Of a stretch of 64,000 nucleotides of DNA, positions 35,726 through 49,310 are shown piece by piece. Source of the stretch: Rutidosis leptorrhynchoides (lineage: Eukaryota > Streptophyta > Magnoliopsida > Asterales > Asteraceae). The translations under genes were made by a program, and so were the position numbers. Within the stretch, counting starts at the first letter, position 1, and every line of letters starts with the position of its first letter. Below the pieces are notes generated by a model. It saw only the letters and a program-made list of their open reading frames with translations. It was not told the DNA's origin and did no database searches. The stretch spans positions 716,154,001 to 716,218,000 of the forward strand of contig NC_092333.1 of the NCBI RefSeq assembly GCF_046630445.1. The letters are read 5' to 3'.

Positions 35726-37716
35726 TGATAATGCTAAAAACGAACATATATTTCATAGCATTATTCCTCAAGAAAGACAAGCTTTTAGTTGCAATTGTTC
35801 TATTTACAAGTGATATTCGTTTAAATAATAAAAGGTGAAGACAAAAGACAGATTCGACGAATTGAAGACGCAAACGACCAAAAAGCTCAAAAGTACAAAA
35901 GACAATAAAAAAGGTTCCAATTATTGATAAGAAACGTCTCGAAATTACAAGAGTACAAGATTCAAAACGCAAAGTACAAGATATTAAATTGTACGCAAGG
36001 ACGTTCGAAAATCCGGAACGGGGTCCAGAGTCAACTCTTAACGCTCGACGCAACGGACTAAAAATTACAAGTTAACTATGTATATAAATATAATATAATA
36101 TATAATTAATTATATTAATTATATATATATATTATATTTATAAATAAAAACCGTCGGCAGAGAAAGACTCCAAGGGACTGAGCTGTAATTTCATTCTCCG
36201 CGACTCGCGGAGTTTGAAGGCAAAAATGCCGCGAGTCGCGGAGCTCCAAAATGAAATTCTGCCTATAAAGCCAACCGAATTCTGATCGTAAAAAATCATC
36301 TTTTTCTTCCTCATTCATACGTAAAATTTATATTTATATTTATAATTTATATTTTAATTTTAATTATAATTCTAATAATAAGGGTATGTTAGCAAATGTT
36401 GTAAGGGTGTAAGTCGAAATTCTGTCCGTGTAACGCTACGCTATTTTTAATCATTGTAAGTTATGTTCAACCTTTTTACATTAATGTCTCGTAGCTAAGT
36501 TATTATTATGCTTATTTAAAACGAAGTAATCATGATGTTGGGCTAATTACTAAAATTGGGTAATTGGACTTTGTACCATAATTGGGGTTTGGACAAAAAG
36601 AACGACACTTGTGGAAATTAGACTATGGGCTATTAATAGGCTTTATATTTGTTTAACTAAATGATAGTTTGTTAATGTTAATATAAAGATTTACAATTGG
36701 GCGTCCTTATAAATTACCATATACACTCGATCGGACACGATGGGCGGGGTATTTATATGTACGAATAATCGTTCATTTAACCGGACACGGGAATGGATTA
36801 ATAGCCACTAGAATAATTAAAACAGGGGTGAAATTACATTCAAGGGTAATTGGTGTAATTGCTAACAAAGTAGTAAAACCTTGGTTTACACGCAGTTGAT
36901 AACCTGGTGTATTCATTAAACAAAGTATTAAAACCTTGTTACAATTCGAATCCCCAATTAGTTGGAATATTTAACTTCGGGTATAAGAATAATTTGATGA
37001 GGACACTCGCACTTTATATTTATGACTGATGGACTGTTATGGACAAAAACCAGACGGACATATTAAATAATCCAGGACAAAGGACAATTAACCCATGGGC
37101 ATAAAACTAAAATCAACACGTCAAACATCATGATTACGGAAGTTTAAATAAGCATAATTCTTTTATTTCATATTTAATTTCCTTTATTTTATATTTAATT
37201 GCACTTCTAATTATCGCATTTTTATTGTTATTGTATTTAATTGCACTTTTAATTATCGTACTTTTTAATTATCGCAAGTTTATTTTATCGCACTTTTATT
37301 ATTCGCAATTTCATTATCGTTATTTACTTTACGCTTAAAATTAAGTCTTGTATTTATTTATTATTTTACATTTGGTTTTAACTGCGACTAAAGTTTTAAA
37401 AATCGACAAACCGGTCATTAAACGGTAAAAACCCCCCTTTATAATAATAATATTACTTATATATATGTATTTGTATTTTTATAAAAGTAAACTAATATAG
37501 CGTTAAGCTTTGTTTAAAGATTTCCCTGTGGAACGAACTGGACTTACTAAAAACTACACTACTGTACGATTAGGTACACTGCCTATAAGTGTTGTAGCAA
37601 GGTTTAAGTATATCCATTCTCTAAATAAATAAATATCTTGTGTAAAATTGTATCGTATTTAATAGTGTTTCGTTGTAAACTTCAATAGTATTTTATACCC
37701 CTTAGCTTTGACATCA
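35726..37716 (+). repeat. Athila 5' LTR (1991 bp)
   Basis: TGATAATGC to TTGACATCA. It contains the GC-rich hairpin pair CTCCGCGACTCGCGGAG (36196-36212) and CCGCGAGTCGCGGAG (36229-36243), followed by TATAAAG at about 36265. Minus-strand open frames at 35670-36053 are non-coding. Confidence 0.94.
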
Positions 37717-37724
37717 AGTATTTT

Positions 37725-37743
37725 TGGTGCCGCTGCCGGGGAC
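37725..37743 (+). other. Primer-binding site, probably tRNA-Asp
   Basis: TGGTGCCGCTGCCGGGGAC starts eight bases after the LTR. This is the form known from Athila/Tat elements, usually assigned to tRNA-Asp. Confidence 0.85.
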
Positions 37744-39125
37744 ACTCTTAAACGCCGGAAGCGCAACGCTAATATAAAAAAAAAAAAAAAGATTTTTAGT
37801 TAACTTTTATTAAAATTCGTTTTTGTAAAAATACGTTTTAATTATTCAAAAATATAAAAAGAAAAACAAAAATATAAGTATTTTTAAGATTTTGTTAAAT
37901 ATTTAAGTTTTATAAGTTTCTTTATTTTTATTTTAGTTTATAAAAATATAAGTTTTATTTAAATATCTTTTATTTATATAAAAACAGAAAACAGAAAATA
38001 AAAAAAATAAATAAAGAAAAACGCGTCGAATTTAATAAGCTGTCATCTGAATTTCTGAACCCCGCGACTCGCGGGGTTTTCTTTATAAATTACCGCAACT
38101 CGCGGAGTTTCTCTGACACCGACAGAAACCCTAAACTGCATTTATTACGGATTATTATTAATTATAATTATTATTAACCCTAATTATTATTAATATTATA
38201 ATTAAGTTTTATTTTAATTTAAGTTTTATTTAATTTATATTTTAGTTTATTAAGTTTAATTAAATTGTAAAATTAATAGTTTAATAAAATAAATAATATA
38301 AAAATAATATTTTTATAAAAATTGTAATTTTTACAACTTTTTGTATATTTTTATAGTTTGTCCCTTTTTAATCGTTGTAGCATAACTTTTGTATTTTTAG
38401 CTCATATTTAGTTTTAAACTTAGTTTTTGCTATAAGTCATTTTTACTCCTAGATTTTTAGGCTTTGCCGTAGAATTCCTTAAGTGCTTTTTCTTTAGACT
38501 AAGATTTAGGTACTTTAGAATTTTGCGACGCCTTTTTAAGTTTTAGTTTCTTTTTAAGTTATTTCCATTTGGGATTTAGTTTTTCCTGTAAGCTTTAATA
38601 TTTTTAGACGACTTTTACCTATGTATCAATTATCATTCCAATTAGTAATTTCAATTTGCGATTATAATTTTAAGTTAGTTGTAGTAATAAGGTTAGGTTA
38701 GTCAAGTATTTTTAAGTTTTTATAAGTTTCTTTTATTTTTCCGTCACCTTTTATTTTTCAACCATTTTTTCTTTTTCGACCTTTTTCGACGAACTCTTTT
38801 TCTTTCTTATTTCTCGCTATTCTAGTTTTAGGACATAGATTTTTATTCTATTTCTTATCTAAATTTCTTAAAATTACGAAAATTTATTTTAAGTGGTTAA
38901 ATTAATAGACATCAAAATTTTCTGGTTCGTAGTAATAGTTGGATTTGTACATGGACCGGGTTATTGGAGCCAAACAGTCCTCAATTATATTGAGACCAAA
39001 CGAATCCTGCCCCTCTGTTGCATCTTTTGGCTATTCGAAACGTGGGCAAAATCAGAAAAGTCTATTGATTGGATAACTTATTATAATTTTTCTTTCCTTT
39101 TAAAAACTAATAGGATATTCAGTGA
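37744..39125 (+). other. Athila 5' leader, non-coding
   Basis: AT-rich leader of about 1.4 kb with a third GC-rich hairpin pair (38060-38076 and 38093-38107). No long frame in the sense direction until the gag ATG. Confidence 0.7.
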
Positions 39126-42100
39126 ATGCACCGAGCAAGACGTTCATCACCTTTTGTACGTTCACCACCTGTAACTAGATCAAGACATTTAGCAAATATA
39201 ACCGCCGTTGATTTTTCTTTAGAATCGTCATCCAGTCGACCAAGTACTTCAGTTCAAATTTCCGATAATCCATTTTTTGAACCCGACCTCACAATTGAGA
39301 ATCCGGAAAATATTCAGGAACGGTTCGTAGATCCTGAACCATTAAACTTTCCTCCGGAGCCACCAATCATTCAAACAGAGATTGTTGAGGAACGAACCAT
39401 TAAATCAGAATCATCTAGTGATACCGATTCAACAAATTCAATTATGGAGAATCTGGAACCTTTAAGTATGGAAGACCGAATGAGAGCTAAACGCACTGGC
39501 CAAGGTCACGCAATTACTCATCCAGACATTAATGCGCCAGATTATGAAATCAAAGGACAAATTCTACACATGGTAACTAATCAATGCCAATTTAGTGGTG
39601 CGCCTAAGGAAGATCCAAATGAACATCTACGTACCTTTAATAGGATCTGCACACTATTTAAAATCCGAGAAGTGGAGGATGAACAGATATATCTCATGTT
39701 ATTTCCCTGGACTTTAAAGGGAGAAGCCAAAGATTGGTTGGAATCGTTACCTGAAGGGGCGATCGATACATGGGACGTTTTAGTTGACAAATTTCTTAAA
39801 CAATTCTTTCCTGCATCTAAAGCCGTAAGACTTCAAGCAGAAATTGTTACGTTCACACAGAAACCAAATGAAACTCTATATGAGGCGTGGACAAGATATG
39901 GAAAGTTATTAAGAGGATGTCCGCAACATGGTTTAGACACCTGTCAAATAGTACAAATATTCTACCAAGGATGCGACATCACTACAAGAAAAGACATAGA
40001 TATAGCAGCTGGTGGTTCTATTATGAAGAAAACCGAAACTGATGCTTACAAAATTATTGATAATACTGCTTCCCACTCACATGAGTGGCACCAAGAAAAA
40101 GACATCATTAGATCATCTAAAGCAGCTAGAGCCGATTCTAGCCATGACTTAGATTCCATTTCCGCAAAGATAGATGCTGTGGAGAGACGAATGGAAAAGA
40201 TGACTAAAGATATTCACTCAATACGAATTAGTTGTGAGCAGTGTGGAGGACCACATTTGACAAAAGATTGTCTCAGTATTGAATTAACAATGGAACAAAG
40301 AGAGAATATTTCATACATAAACCAAAGGCCTGGAAATAATTATCAGAATAATTATCAACCGCCAAGACCAATTTACAATCAAAACCAGAATTATAACCGA
40401 AATATTCCATACAACAACCAACAAGGTCCTAGCAATCAACAAGTATCAAATAATACTTATAATCAGCAAAGACCTAATTTTCAAAACAAACCACCACAAC
40501 AAACCGATGATAAAAAGCCGAATTTAGAAGATATGATGACGAAGCTAGTTGAAACTCAAACGCAGTTTTTCATATCTCAGAAACAAACCAATGAACAAAA
40601 TGCTCAAGCATTTAGAAATCAACAAGCTTCTATTCAAAATCTAGAACAAGAAGTAAGTAACCTAGCAAGGTTAATAGGTGAAAGAAAACCGGGAAGTTTA
40701 CCGAGCGATACAAATGCTAACCCCCGAAATGAAACAGCTAAAGCCATTACCACAAGAAGTGGTACAACACTTAAACCACCTGAAATACCTGTAACTTCTG
40801 ATGAAGCCATTCCTACTCCACAAGAACCACAACCTGATCAAGATAAGGAAAAAGAACCGGTAGTTGAAAAGGTTAATGAAGATAACACAGTTAAGGATAA
40901 ACCTTATGTTAAACCATACCAACCACCACTTCCTTACCCGAGTAAAATGAAGAAAGAGAAACTTGAAGCCGAGCAATCCAAATTCTTGGATATGTTTAAA
41001 CAGATAAATGTAAATCTTCCTTTCATTGATGTGATTTCAGGAATGCCTAGATATGCTAAATTCTTGAAAGACCTAATCTCAAATAGAAAGAAAATGGAAG
41101 AACTCTCGGCTGTTACTATGAATGCTAATTGTTCAGCAGTGCTGTTGAATAAAATACCAGAAAAACTATCTGATCCAGGAAGTTTCACAATTCCATGTTT
41201 TCTGGGTAGTCTTAGTTCAATAGAAGCATTGGCAGACTTAGGTGCTAGTATAAATCTAATGCCGTATTCACTATACGCTAAACTAGACCTTGGAGAATTG
41301 AAACCAACCAGAATAAGCATACAACTAGCCGATAGATCAATAAAATATCCTAGAGGGATAATGGAGAACATGCTAGTTAAAGTTGGTACTTTAGTATTTC
41401 CAGTAGATTTTGTTGTTTTGGACATGGAAGAAGATTCTCAAGTTCCTCTCATATTAGGAAGACCATTCTTAAACACGGCTAAAGCAATGATAGACGTGTT
41501 CGGTAAGAAACTGACCCTAAGTATAGAGGATGAGAGTGTTACCTTTTCAGTTGATAGAGCAATGCAACAACCACAATCTGCAGATGATACATGTTATTAT
41601 ATTCAAACTATAGATGCACATGCAGAATTATTAGAAGAATTTCCAGAATTACAAGGAACAGGAGAATGTTCTTTAGGAGAAGGTAATGAACCAATTGATG
41701 AAGCTGAAATGTTAGCTACACTTATAGCTAATGGATATGAACCAACAACAGAAGAAATTCAAATGCTAAAAGAAGAAGACAGATATCGATACAAATCATC
41801 GATAGAAGAACCTCCGAAATTAGAGTTAAAGCCACTTCCAAACCATTTGGAATACGCTTATTTACATGGTGAATCTGAATTACCTGTAATAATATCATCT
41901 TCTCTTACTGAAAATGAGAAATCACAACTCATTTCTGTGTTGAAAGCTCATAAACCAGCCATTGCATGGAAGATTCATGATATTAAAGGAATAAGTCCTT
42001 CGTATTGCACACATAAAATCCTTATGGAAGAAGGTCATAAAACGTATGTGCAACGCCAACGAAGACTAAATCCTAATATGCAAGATGTAGTTAAGAAAGA

Positions 42101-44675
42101 GATTATTAAACTGCTAGATGCAGGTTTAATTTATCCAATCTCTGATAGTCCATGGGTAAGCCCAGTTCAATGCGTGCCTAAGAAGGGTGGCATGACTGTC
42201 ATTACAAATGAGAAAAATGAGCTTATTCCTACTAGGACTGTAACAGGATGGCGTGTATGTATTGATTATAGAAAATTAAATGACGCCACCAGAAAAGATC
42301 ACTTTCCCTTACCTTTCATTGATCAAATGTTGGAAAGATTAGCCGGAAATAGCTACTATTGTTTTCTAGATGGAATTTCCGGATATTTTCAAATTCCAAT
42401 AGCACCCGAAGATCAAGAGAAAACCACATTCACGTGCCCTTATGGTACTTTTGCTTACAAACGCATGCCATTTGGACTTTGCAACGCCCCTGCAACCTTT
42501 CAAAGGTGTATGATGGCGATTTTTCACGACATGATAGAAGAATGCATGGAAGTATTCATGGATGACTTTTCAGTCTTCGGTGATACATTTAAATCATGTC
42601 TAGTTAATCTGGAACGAATGCTAATTAGATGCGAAAAATCAAATCTAGTACTTAATTGGGAGAAATGCCATTTCATGGTTAAAGAAGGCATCGTTCTTGG
42701 ACATAAAATTTCAAAAGAAGGAATTGAAGTGGATAGAGCTAAAGTAGATGTAATTGCTAAACTTCCACATCCCACCAATGTTAGAGGAGTTAGGAGTTTT
42801 CTAGGGCATGCCGGTTTTTACCGACGTTTCATAAAAGATTTTTCTAAAATTGCCACTCCTATGAATAAACTCCTAGAAAAGGATGCGCCATTCATCTTTT
42901 CAGATGAGTGTATCAAATCTTTTAATATTCTTAAAGAGAAACTCACTAATGCGCCGATCATGATAACACCAAATTGGAATCTACCATTTGAACTAATGTG
43001 CGATGCAAGTGATTTTGCAATGGGAGCCGTTTTAGGACAAAGGATTGAAAAACGATTTCAACCTATATATTATGCTAGTAAGACATTACAAGGAGCACAA
43101 ACGAACTATACAACTACTGAAAAAGAACTCCTTGCTATTGTCTTTGCTTTTGACAAATTTCGATCATATCTCGTTCTAGCAAAAACGGTGGTCTATACCG
43201 ACCATTCTGCTCTTAGATACCTATTTTCAAAACAAGATGCTAAACCAAGATTAATCCGTTGGATCTTACTCTTACAAGAGTTTGATATTGAAATCCGAGA
43301 TAAAAGAGGAGCAGAAAATCTCGCCGCTGATCATCTTTCTCGTCTTGAAAATCCCGAATTAGAAGTTCTAAATGAATCAGCCATACAAGACAACTTTCCT
43401 GATGAATATCTATTGAAGATAGATTATAAAGAAATCCCATGGTTTGCAGACTATGCAAACTACTTAGTTTGTGGATTCCTTGAAAAAGGATTATCGTACC
43501 AAAGACGAAAGAAATTCTTCAGTGATATAAAACACTATTTTTGGGAAGATCCACATCTGTTTAAAAGTTGTCCCGATGGAATAATACGCCGATGTGTATT
43601 TGGAGATGAAGCTAGTAAAATATTAAACCATTGTCACACAGGACCAACAGGAGGGCATTATGGGCCTCAATTAACAGCAAGAAAAGTTTATGATGCTGGA
43701 TTCTATTGGCCTACAATTTACAAAGACGCACACCTTCTTTGCAAATCCTGTGATGCTTGTCAAAGGGCCGGAAAAATAAGTCAACGTGATGAAATGCCAC
43801 AAAATGTCATCCAAGTATGTGAAGTATTTGACATTTGGGGTATTGAATTTATGGGTCCATTTCCAAAATCTCATAATAATCTATATATACTCGTAGCCAT
43901 TGATTATGTATCTAAATGGGCGGAAGCACAAGCTCTCCCAACTAACGATGCACGAGTTGTAGTCAACTTTTTAAAACGTCTTTTTGCAAGGTTTGGAACA
44001 CCGAAAGCTTTAATAAGTGATCGGGGTACTCATTTCTGTAATAATCAACTTGAGAAAGTTCTTAAAAGATATGGAGTAACTCATAAAATCTCCACCGCAT
44101 ATCATCCACAAACAAGTGGACAAGTTGAAAATACCAACCGAGCTTTAAAACGTATTCTAGAGAAAACCGTAGGATCAAATCCGAAGGAATGGTCCATTAA
44201 ATTGGAGGATGCACTCTGGGCTTTTAGAACAGCCTACAAAACTCCAATTGGAACCACACCTTTTAGACTTGTTTATGGAAAAGCATGTCATCTTCCAGTA
44301 GAAATTGAACACAAAGCATTTTGGGCTTTGAAAACATGTAATCTTGATTTACATGAAGCTGGACGTCTACGATTAAGTCAACTAAACGAATTAGAAGAAT
44401 TAAGACATGAAGCATACGAAAATTCGTTAATCTATAAAGAAAGAACGAAGAAATGGCATGATAAAAGAATCAGAAGTTCAAAAGAATTTAAAGAAGGAGA
44501 CAGAGTTCTTCTTTTCAATTCACGATTCAAGCTATTTCCTGGAAAATTGAAATCAAGATGGTCTGGACCATTCATAGTCAAAAGAGTTTTCCCATACGGA
44601 ACGATAGAATTGATAAATTCAAATGGGATTGAATTTAAAGTTAATGGTCACAGAGTTAAACATTACATACTGTAA
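39126..44675 (+). CDS. Athila Gag-Pol polyprotein (1849 aa, truncated at the very end by an insertion)
   Basis: One uninterrupted frame. The gag domain (about residues 150-310) includes [13 protein letters not shown] and [14 protein letters not shown]. The knuckle [13 protein letters not shown] is near residue 370. A Gln/Asn-rich linker follows. Protease shows [11 protein letters not shown] (near 700) and [13 protein letters not shown] shows [20 protein letters not shown] (near 1043) and catalytic FMDD (near 1143). RNase H shows [10 protein letters not shown] (near 1292). Integrase has the HHCC finger (near 1502-1550), [18 protein letters not shown] (near 1631) and [14 protein letters not shown] (near 1665). 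There is no chromodomain, as expected for Athila. The last codon and stop come from the inner LTR at 44671. The original frame resumes at 51834 for 19 codons and stops at TAA 51890-51892, so little is lost. Confidence 0.96.
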   Translation: MHRARRSSPFVRSPPVTRSRHLANITAVDFSLESSSSRPSTSVQISDNPFFEPDLTIENPENIQERFVDPEPLNFPPEPPIIQTEIVEERTIKSESSSDTDSTNSIMENLEPLSMEDRMRAKRTGQGHAITHPDINAPDYEIKGQILHMVTNQCQFSGAPKEDPNEHLRTFNRICTLFKIREVEDEQIYLMLFPWTLKGEAKDWLESLPEGAIDTWDVLVDKFLKQFFPASKAVRLQAEIVTFTQKPNETLYEAWTRYGKLLRGCPQHGLDTCQIVQIFYQGCDITTRKDIDIAAGGSIMKKTETDAYKIIDNTASHSHEWHQEKDIIRSSKAARADSSHDLDSISAKIDAVERRMEKMTKDIHSIRISCEQCGGPHLTKDCLSIELTMEQRENISYINQRPGNNYQNNYQPPRPIYNQNQNYNRNIPYNNQQGPSNQQVSNNTYNQQRPNFQNKPPQQTDDKKPNLEDMMTKLVETQTQFFISQKQTNEQNAQAFRNQQASIQNLEQEVSNLARLIGERKPGSLPSDTNANPRNETAKAITTRSGTTLKPPEIPVTSDEAIPTPQEPQPDQDKEKEPVVEKVNEDNTVKDKPYVKPYQPPLPYPSKMKKEKLEAEQSKFLDMFKQINVNLPFIDVISGMPRYAKFLKDLISNRKKMEELSAVTMNANCSAVLLNKIPEKLSDPGSFTIPCFLGSLSSIEALADLGASINLMPYSLYAKLDLGELKPTRISIQLADRSIKYPRGIMENMLVKVGTLVFPVDFVVLDMEEDSQVPLILGRPFLNTAKAMIDVFGKKLTLSIEDESVTFSVDRAMQQPQSADDTCYYIQTIDAHAELLEEFPELQGTGECSLGEGNEPIDEAEMLATLIANGYEPTTEEIQMLKEEDRYRYKSSIEEPPKLELKPLPNHLEYAYLHGESELPVIISSSLTENEKSQLISVLKAHKPAIAWKIHDIKGISPSYCTHKILMEEGHKTYVQRQRRLNPNMQDVVKKEIIKLLDAGLIYPISDSPWVSPVQCVPKKGGMTVITNEKNELIPTRTVTGWRVCIDYRKLNDATRKDHFPLPFIDQMLERLAGNSYYCFLDGISGYFQIPIAPEDQEKTTFTCPYGTFAYKRMPFGLCNAPATFQRCMMAIFHDMIEECMEVFMDDFSVFGDTFKSCLVNLERMLIRCEKSNLVLNWEKCHFMVKEGIVLGHKISKEGIEVDRAKVDVIAKLPHPTNVRGVRSFLGHAGFYRRFIKDFSKIATPMNKLLEKDAPFIFSDECIKSFNILKEKLTNAPIMITPNWNLPFELMCDASDFAMGAVLGQRIEKRFQPIYYASKTLQGAQTNYTTTEKELLAIVFAFDKFRSYLVLAKTVVYTDHSALRYLFSKQDAKPRLIRWILLLQEFDIEIRDKRGAENLAADHLSRLENPELEVLNESAIQDNFPDEYLLKIDYKEIPWFADYANYLVCGFLEKGLSYQRRKKFFSDIKHYFWEDPHLFKSCPDGIIRRCVFGDEASKILNHCHTGPTGGHYGPQLTARKVYDAGFYWPTIYKDAHLLCKSCDACQRAGKISQRDEMPQNVIQVCEVFDIWGIEFMGPFPKSHNNLYILVAIDYVSKWAEAQALPTNDARVVVNFLKRLFARFGTPKALISDRGTHFCNNQLEKVLKRYGVTHKISTAYHPQTSGQVENTNRALKRILEKTVGSNPKEWSIKLEDALWAFRTAYKTPIGTTPFRLVYGKACHLPVEIEHKAFWALKTCNLDLHEAGRLRLSQLNELEELRHEAYENSLIYKERTKKWHDKRIRSSKEFKEGDRVLLFNSRFKLFPGKLKSRWSGPFIVKRVFPYGTIELINSNGIEFKVNGHRVKHYIL

Positions 44676-47188
44676 CGACCCGACCAAAACCGTTATTGAC
44701 GGCGCCGTTAACTTAGGTCCCGTTGCGTGGTCGTAGTCCCTATATGAGACTCGTTTGACCAAAATTATGTCGCATTCATTTGAAAGGTACAAGACTTGCA
44801 AGTTTAGTTTACAAAACCGTTCGACAACAAGTCTAAGTTTACAAAAGTCATAAAGTATAAATGAAATAACTTGCGACATAATTAGTTTAAAAACACAGTT
44901 GCTATAAATAGCGTAAGTATGTAAACGATATGTTTGAATCCAAAAGTGCTATCCCTAGCGTATGCATGCATGGTTGACTCCAATCAAGTAATCAAAGAGT
45001 GCGGAAGCATGTATCAAGTAGCCAAGTATGAACCTGAGAAAACATGTAGAAAACTGTCAACGAAAAACGTTGGTGAGATCATAAATGTATTTGTGAAAGT
45101 ATGTTTTTGAATCACAAGGTTTAGTATCAAGGCGTATACATCTCTAAAGATGTGTTTGTAAACCATAAGATTTAGTATAAAGTGAATATCAAGCGTATAC
45201 ATCCCAAAAGATGTTGTCTGTATCACGAGCACCCAATTACCAAAACTTAACTGAATCTTCCCTCTGAATTTTGAATATAGTGTTAGAACATACACTATGC
45301 ACGTTGAAATTATATTTCATCCACTAACGGTAGCGAACCGTCTGAATGAGGGTTCGTTAAACCCGTATGGCCACACAACATAATCACTCGCTTACACTTA
45401 CACCCTGCAAGTGGAACTAATGATAATTGGATTGAGGACTTTTGTTCTAACTCGTCTGTATCTTTGCTCTTGTATTCGCATTTGTATCCAAAGTATGAAA
45501 GTATAAACTGTATAAATGTATATAAAGTATATGTTTCTCAGCCCACGATTTAAAAGTATAAAAGTATTTGCAAAGGTGGGACTATGATCTCACCTCGAGT
45601 GCACGAGTATAAAGGTACTTCAACAAGTAAACGTGTGCATGAAAGTTGCTTAGCCTTGACCTAAACAAGTAAGTTGTATCAATTAACCGGTTACGACACA
45701 AGGTCGGGTGAAATGTGTTCAATTAGTCCTATGGCTCGTTACGACTCTATTAAGTATAGCATGTGAATCACGTTGTCAAGTTTCATACAAGAAACAAGTA
45801 TAAAAGCATGTTAGAATGTTTGTATAAAAGTTTGGTTAAGTTTGACTAAAAGTCAAACTTGGTCAAAGTCAACGAAAAAGTCAACACGTTCGGGTCGGGT
45901 CCCAAACTATTTTTCTAAGCTTAGAAGTCATATATGAGCATGTTGGCCAAGTTACATGTTAATCGGAGGTGCGTAGCATAGCAAACATTTTTGGTAAAAA
46001 GGGACAAATGGGACAGAAGCTGGACACGTTATACGCCGCGCCGCGGCCAGGCCTGTCGCGCCGCGACAAAAGCCGTGGCCTGGTCCCTGGCCTGTTTCAC
46101 TTGTTCAAGACTTGGAAATTTTCAAACAAACGCATAACGCAAACCGCAAACAATTAGAAGACGTATCTTATACCGTTGGAAAGCTCTTTTGACAAGGAAC
46201 ACAACTAAACATGTTTCATCAAACAAAAACATCATTTTCCATAACCGATTTCTCGTCAAGTGATCATTTAAAAGTCCATTTTCAAAGTTTCAAGTTCATC
46301 AATTGCATTTTAAGTTTCGGGAATCCAATTCACACATATGATATGCCGTTTCGAAGGTAATTAAGCATACATTACAACTAATCACTAACAATTAACATTC
46401 CATGGCATTCAAGCATCAAAAGTTCATGTCAAGAACTATCAAACCCTAGTCAAACATCACAAAATCATTAATCGGGTTTTGAAGTTTTCTTAATCAACCT
46501 ACACATCCAAATGTGGCTAATGATACTAGTAACACAATTAAAACACGCACTTTAACAATCTAACAACATTAACTCATCCAAAATCAAGGATTAAGCAAAC
46601 CCATTTCAAATGTTCAAACTAGTTACTCAAAACAACAAATCGAGCAAGTAAATCATATATTCATGCTAGACACGAGCCATAGACACTAACTAACACCATT
46701 TCAAATCAAAAACACGAATTTAGAGAAATCTAGAGTTTTAGAAATGTTACCCAAACGAGATGAAGTTGGTATCAAATTGTAGAGGATGAAGAGAGGATTC
46801 CAAATATGTAATTTGTTTTGAAGTTTGCTTCCCGATCCGAATTTAGATGATGATTTATGTTTGTGTTCTTGAGAGAAAAAAAGAAAGAAAGAAAGAAGAA
46901 GAAATGGATGAATGAGGGGTGGAGGTGGTGAGTGGTTGACTAGTCAACTACTAGCCACCTCTTTGGTCAAGTGGCGGAACTAGTCCCTCAAGTTTCAGAG
47001 CGGGTGCGGGAATTAACCAAACGAATATTTTTAAAACGCAAGTTAACGAGAGATGTTATAATTAAATGACGGAATTATTATGAACGTTAGTCAACGGAAA
47101 CTACGAATTTAAATACGAAAGATTATTATTTAAAAAAAAAAAAGACGGTGTTAAAAATAAATTTAACGGAAAAACGCGGGATGTTACA
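44671..47188 (-). repeat. 3' LTR of the inner element
   Basis: TGTAACGACCCG to GGATGTTACA in plus orientation. The conserved ACCTGAGAAAACATG block is at 45032. A GC-rich patch at 46032-46090 (CGCGCCGCGGCC, TCGCGCCGCGA, GCCGTGGCC) stands out in AT-rich sequence. Confidence 0.95.
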
Positions 47189-47276
47189 TTATCCACACCT
47201 CAAAAGAAATTTCGTCCCGAAATTTAGTTGGAAGTAGTAGTTGTTGAATCTTACTCGAGATCTTGCGTTGTAAATT

Positions 47277-48100
47277 CTACGAATAAGTGAAGGTACGTCC
47301 TTGAGTATTTCCACGAATTTTGACGGTCGGGATCATATGTTGTTTTAAGGTTTGGCTTCCATGATTCATGGTTTCAACCGGTCCTCCTAGGAAGTGAGGG
47401 TTATCGTCGATAGTGAGTTCATCAAAGGAGATAGCAAGTTCTCGTTTCGCAAAACACGTCTTTAAGTTGATACATCGAATGTAGGATAAACGGAGACCCA
47501 AAATGAGTCGGAAAAGTCTAAACGGCTAGCGACTGGTCCAAAACACCCCAAGAATTTAAAGGATCAAAATATCGCGGATTTAGCTTCCTACGTTTTCCCG
47601 AACGGATTGCACCTTTCCAAGGTGCGACTCTTAACGTGACGCGGTTTATTTGAAATGTTTACGTCTAACATTGGCGTAGCTCTTGGTGATTACGAGTCGC
47701 GTAGGGTTTTACCTGAATATGAATAAATTTTCTCGGTCGCTCATGAATAACCTCGGCCCCGGTGAATTGATCATCGTTTACTTTGTTCGACAAAGGAGAA
47801 TGACGTTTCCGGTCACATGTGGTTTCAAAAGGTGTGACGTTAAAACTCGAATGAAAATCATTGTAGTACGAGGATTCGGTTAAAGGAAAATACTTTTCTC
47901 AAGTAAATTTGAAGTTGGTAATACAAACTTGTATTATGGTTTCCAAGGTTTAAATCGCATGTTTGTTCGGTCCGTCGGGTTGTGGAAGGTACGCGGTACT
48001 CATGTCTAAACGCGGTCCCGAGGCTTTTTGTAAGGTACTCCAAAATCTAGAAATGAAACGAGGATCTCAATCCGAAACGGGGTATATTTCCCTAAGGCAT
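47277..48100 (-). pseudogene. Decayed integrase/chromodomain remnant
   Basis: The minus strand shows pieces of the Tekay integrase C-terminus in order but in shifting frames: a segment like TAFRHEYRVPSTTRRTEQ (compare the [11 protein letters not shown] region of the outer element), a KRRKLNPRYF-like piece near 47575, then FAKRELAISFDELTIDDNPHFLG and RGNTQGRTFTYS. Several frameshifts and stops make it non-functional. It is far more decayed than the LTRs are diverged, so the decay was inherited from the parent copy. Confidence 0.85.
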
Positions 48101-49310
48101 ATTGAACAAGTTTGCTAGGAATTGAAAACGTTAGCTAGGACAAGTTTCTCAAGAAAATTCGCGTCGCGAAAGATTTATCAGTTTCCAAAAACGTTCGTCG
48201 GGGCAAGTTCTCATCGGTTTTTGAAAGAAAAAAAAAATGTTCATCGGGACTATTCACCCTCGAGGTGAGTACTAGTATAACGTGGAGAGTCTCTCCCTCC
48301 ATTGAGAGTTTAGAGTAAAGATTTCCTGAACCGGAAGTACGAGTGTGATGAGAGAGAAGTTTCCGCCTCAGTGCGAGCATAACGAGTAAATCGTAATTAG
48401 TCAATAAGACTGTGCGAGGACGAGATAGTATACACGTGTAACATACGGTTGAAGTCGAGAGGAATCGGTAATTCATTCGGAAGCATAAGTACAGTTCGAC
48501 AAAAGTCGAAGGGGTGTCCCCGGTATGGTTGTTATCAATATTCTCGGAGTTTTCGGATGTCCAAACATGAAAGGATGAAGTCATGTACATGGCACATGGT
48601 GGTGTTTAGGTTGATCGAGTCTAACCACCATCACGCGTCACTAGAACTTTGGTATGTCTTACCGTAATATAACCACGTTGATCGAGTGTCGTTATATTAC
48701 GCTAACTCATACCTCCATTCCCACATCACTCTATAGATTCAAGTTCGTGTAATCGCGAAAATCTAAAATGAACAAAATGTAACGACGTCTCAAACGTGAC
48801 TCGTATTAAATCGAAAGAGTTTCTACCACTCTAAAGAAGCGTTTCCCCGTGGGAAGTGTATAAATGATTGTTCACGTCAATGTGGTTCGAGTCAGACAAC
48901 ATTGTATTTAGGTATGAAAAGAGTAACGAGTCATGATAACAAGTAATACGCAACCGTAGCGATAAATGGTGATGACGATACTCATCTAGAGTAGTGACAG
49001 TGACTTTACAATATTCATGGATAGTAAGATGAGACGGAGGAAATAACAACCAAGGAGTCAGAGTTCCCGAACTAAAGTGGCAGGATACGAGTTCGTATAA
49101 TGAAGGTTGGGTACCATTAAAAAGTTTTCCTAAGAATGATTCAAGTATAATGCACAAGTAGTCAAGTAAGTGCTATCTATAGCAAATGTATGTCAGAATG
49201 CAAATGCTAACTATCCGGTTGTAGTCTAGACTCACTAATGCGTCCTAACGACTCTGTTAGACACACTAATGCACGTCCTAGTTCCCTACAACCAACGCTC
49301 TGATACCACT
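48101..49310 (-). other. Inner element leader and deleted interior
   Basis: No recognisable coding. The right end (about 49200-49310) matches the Tekay leader pattern (AGTCTAGACTCACTAATGCGTCC) and carries the primer site at 49292-49308, minus strand TGGTATCAGAGCGTTGG. Confidence 0.75.

Noticed and set aside
35670-36318. Minus-strand frames repeated at 57758-58365
   Set aside because: Chance frames within the Athila LTRs; they lie antisense to the element and have no motif.
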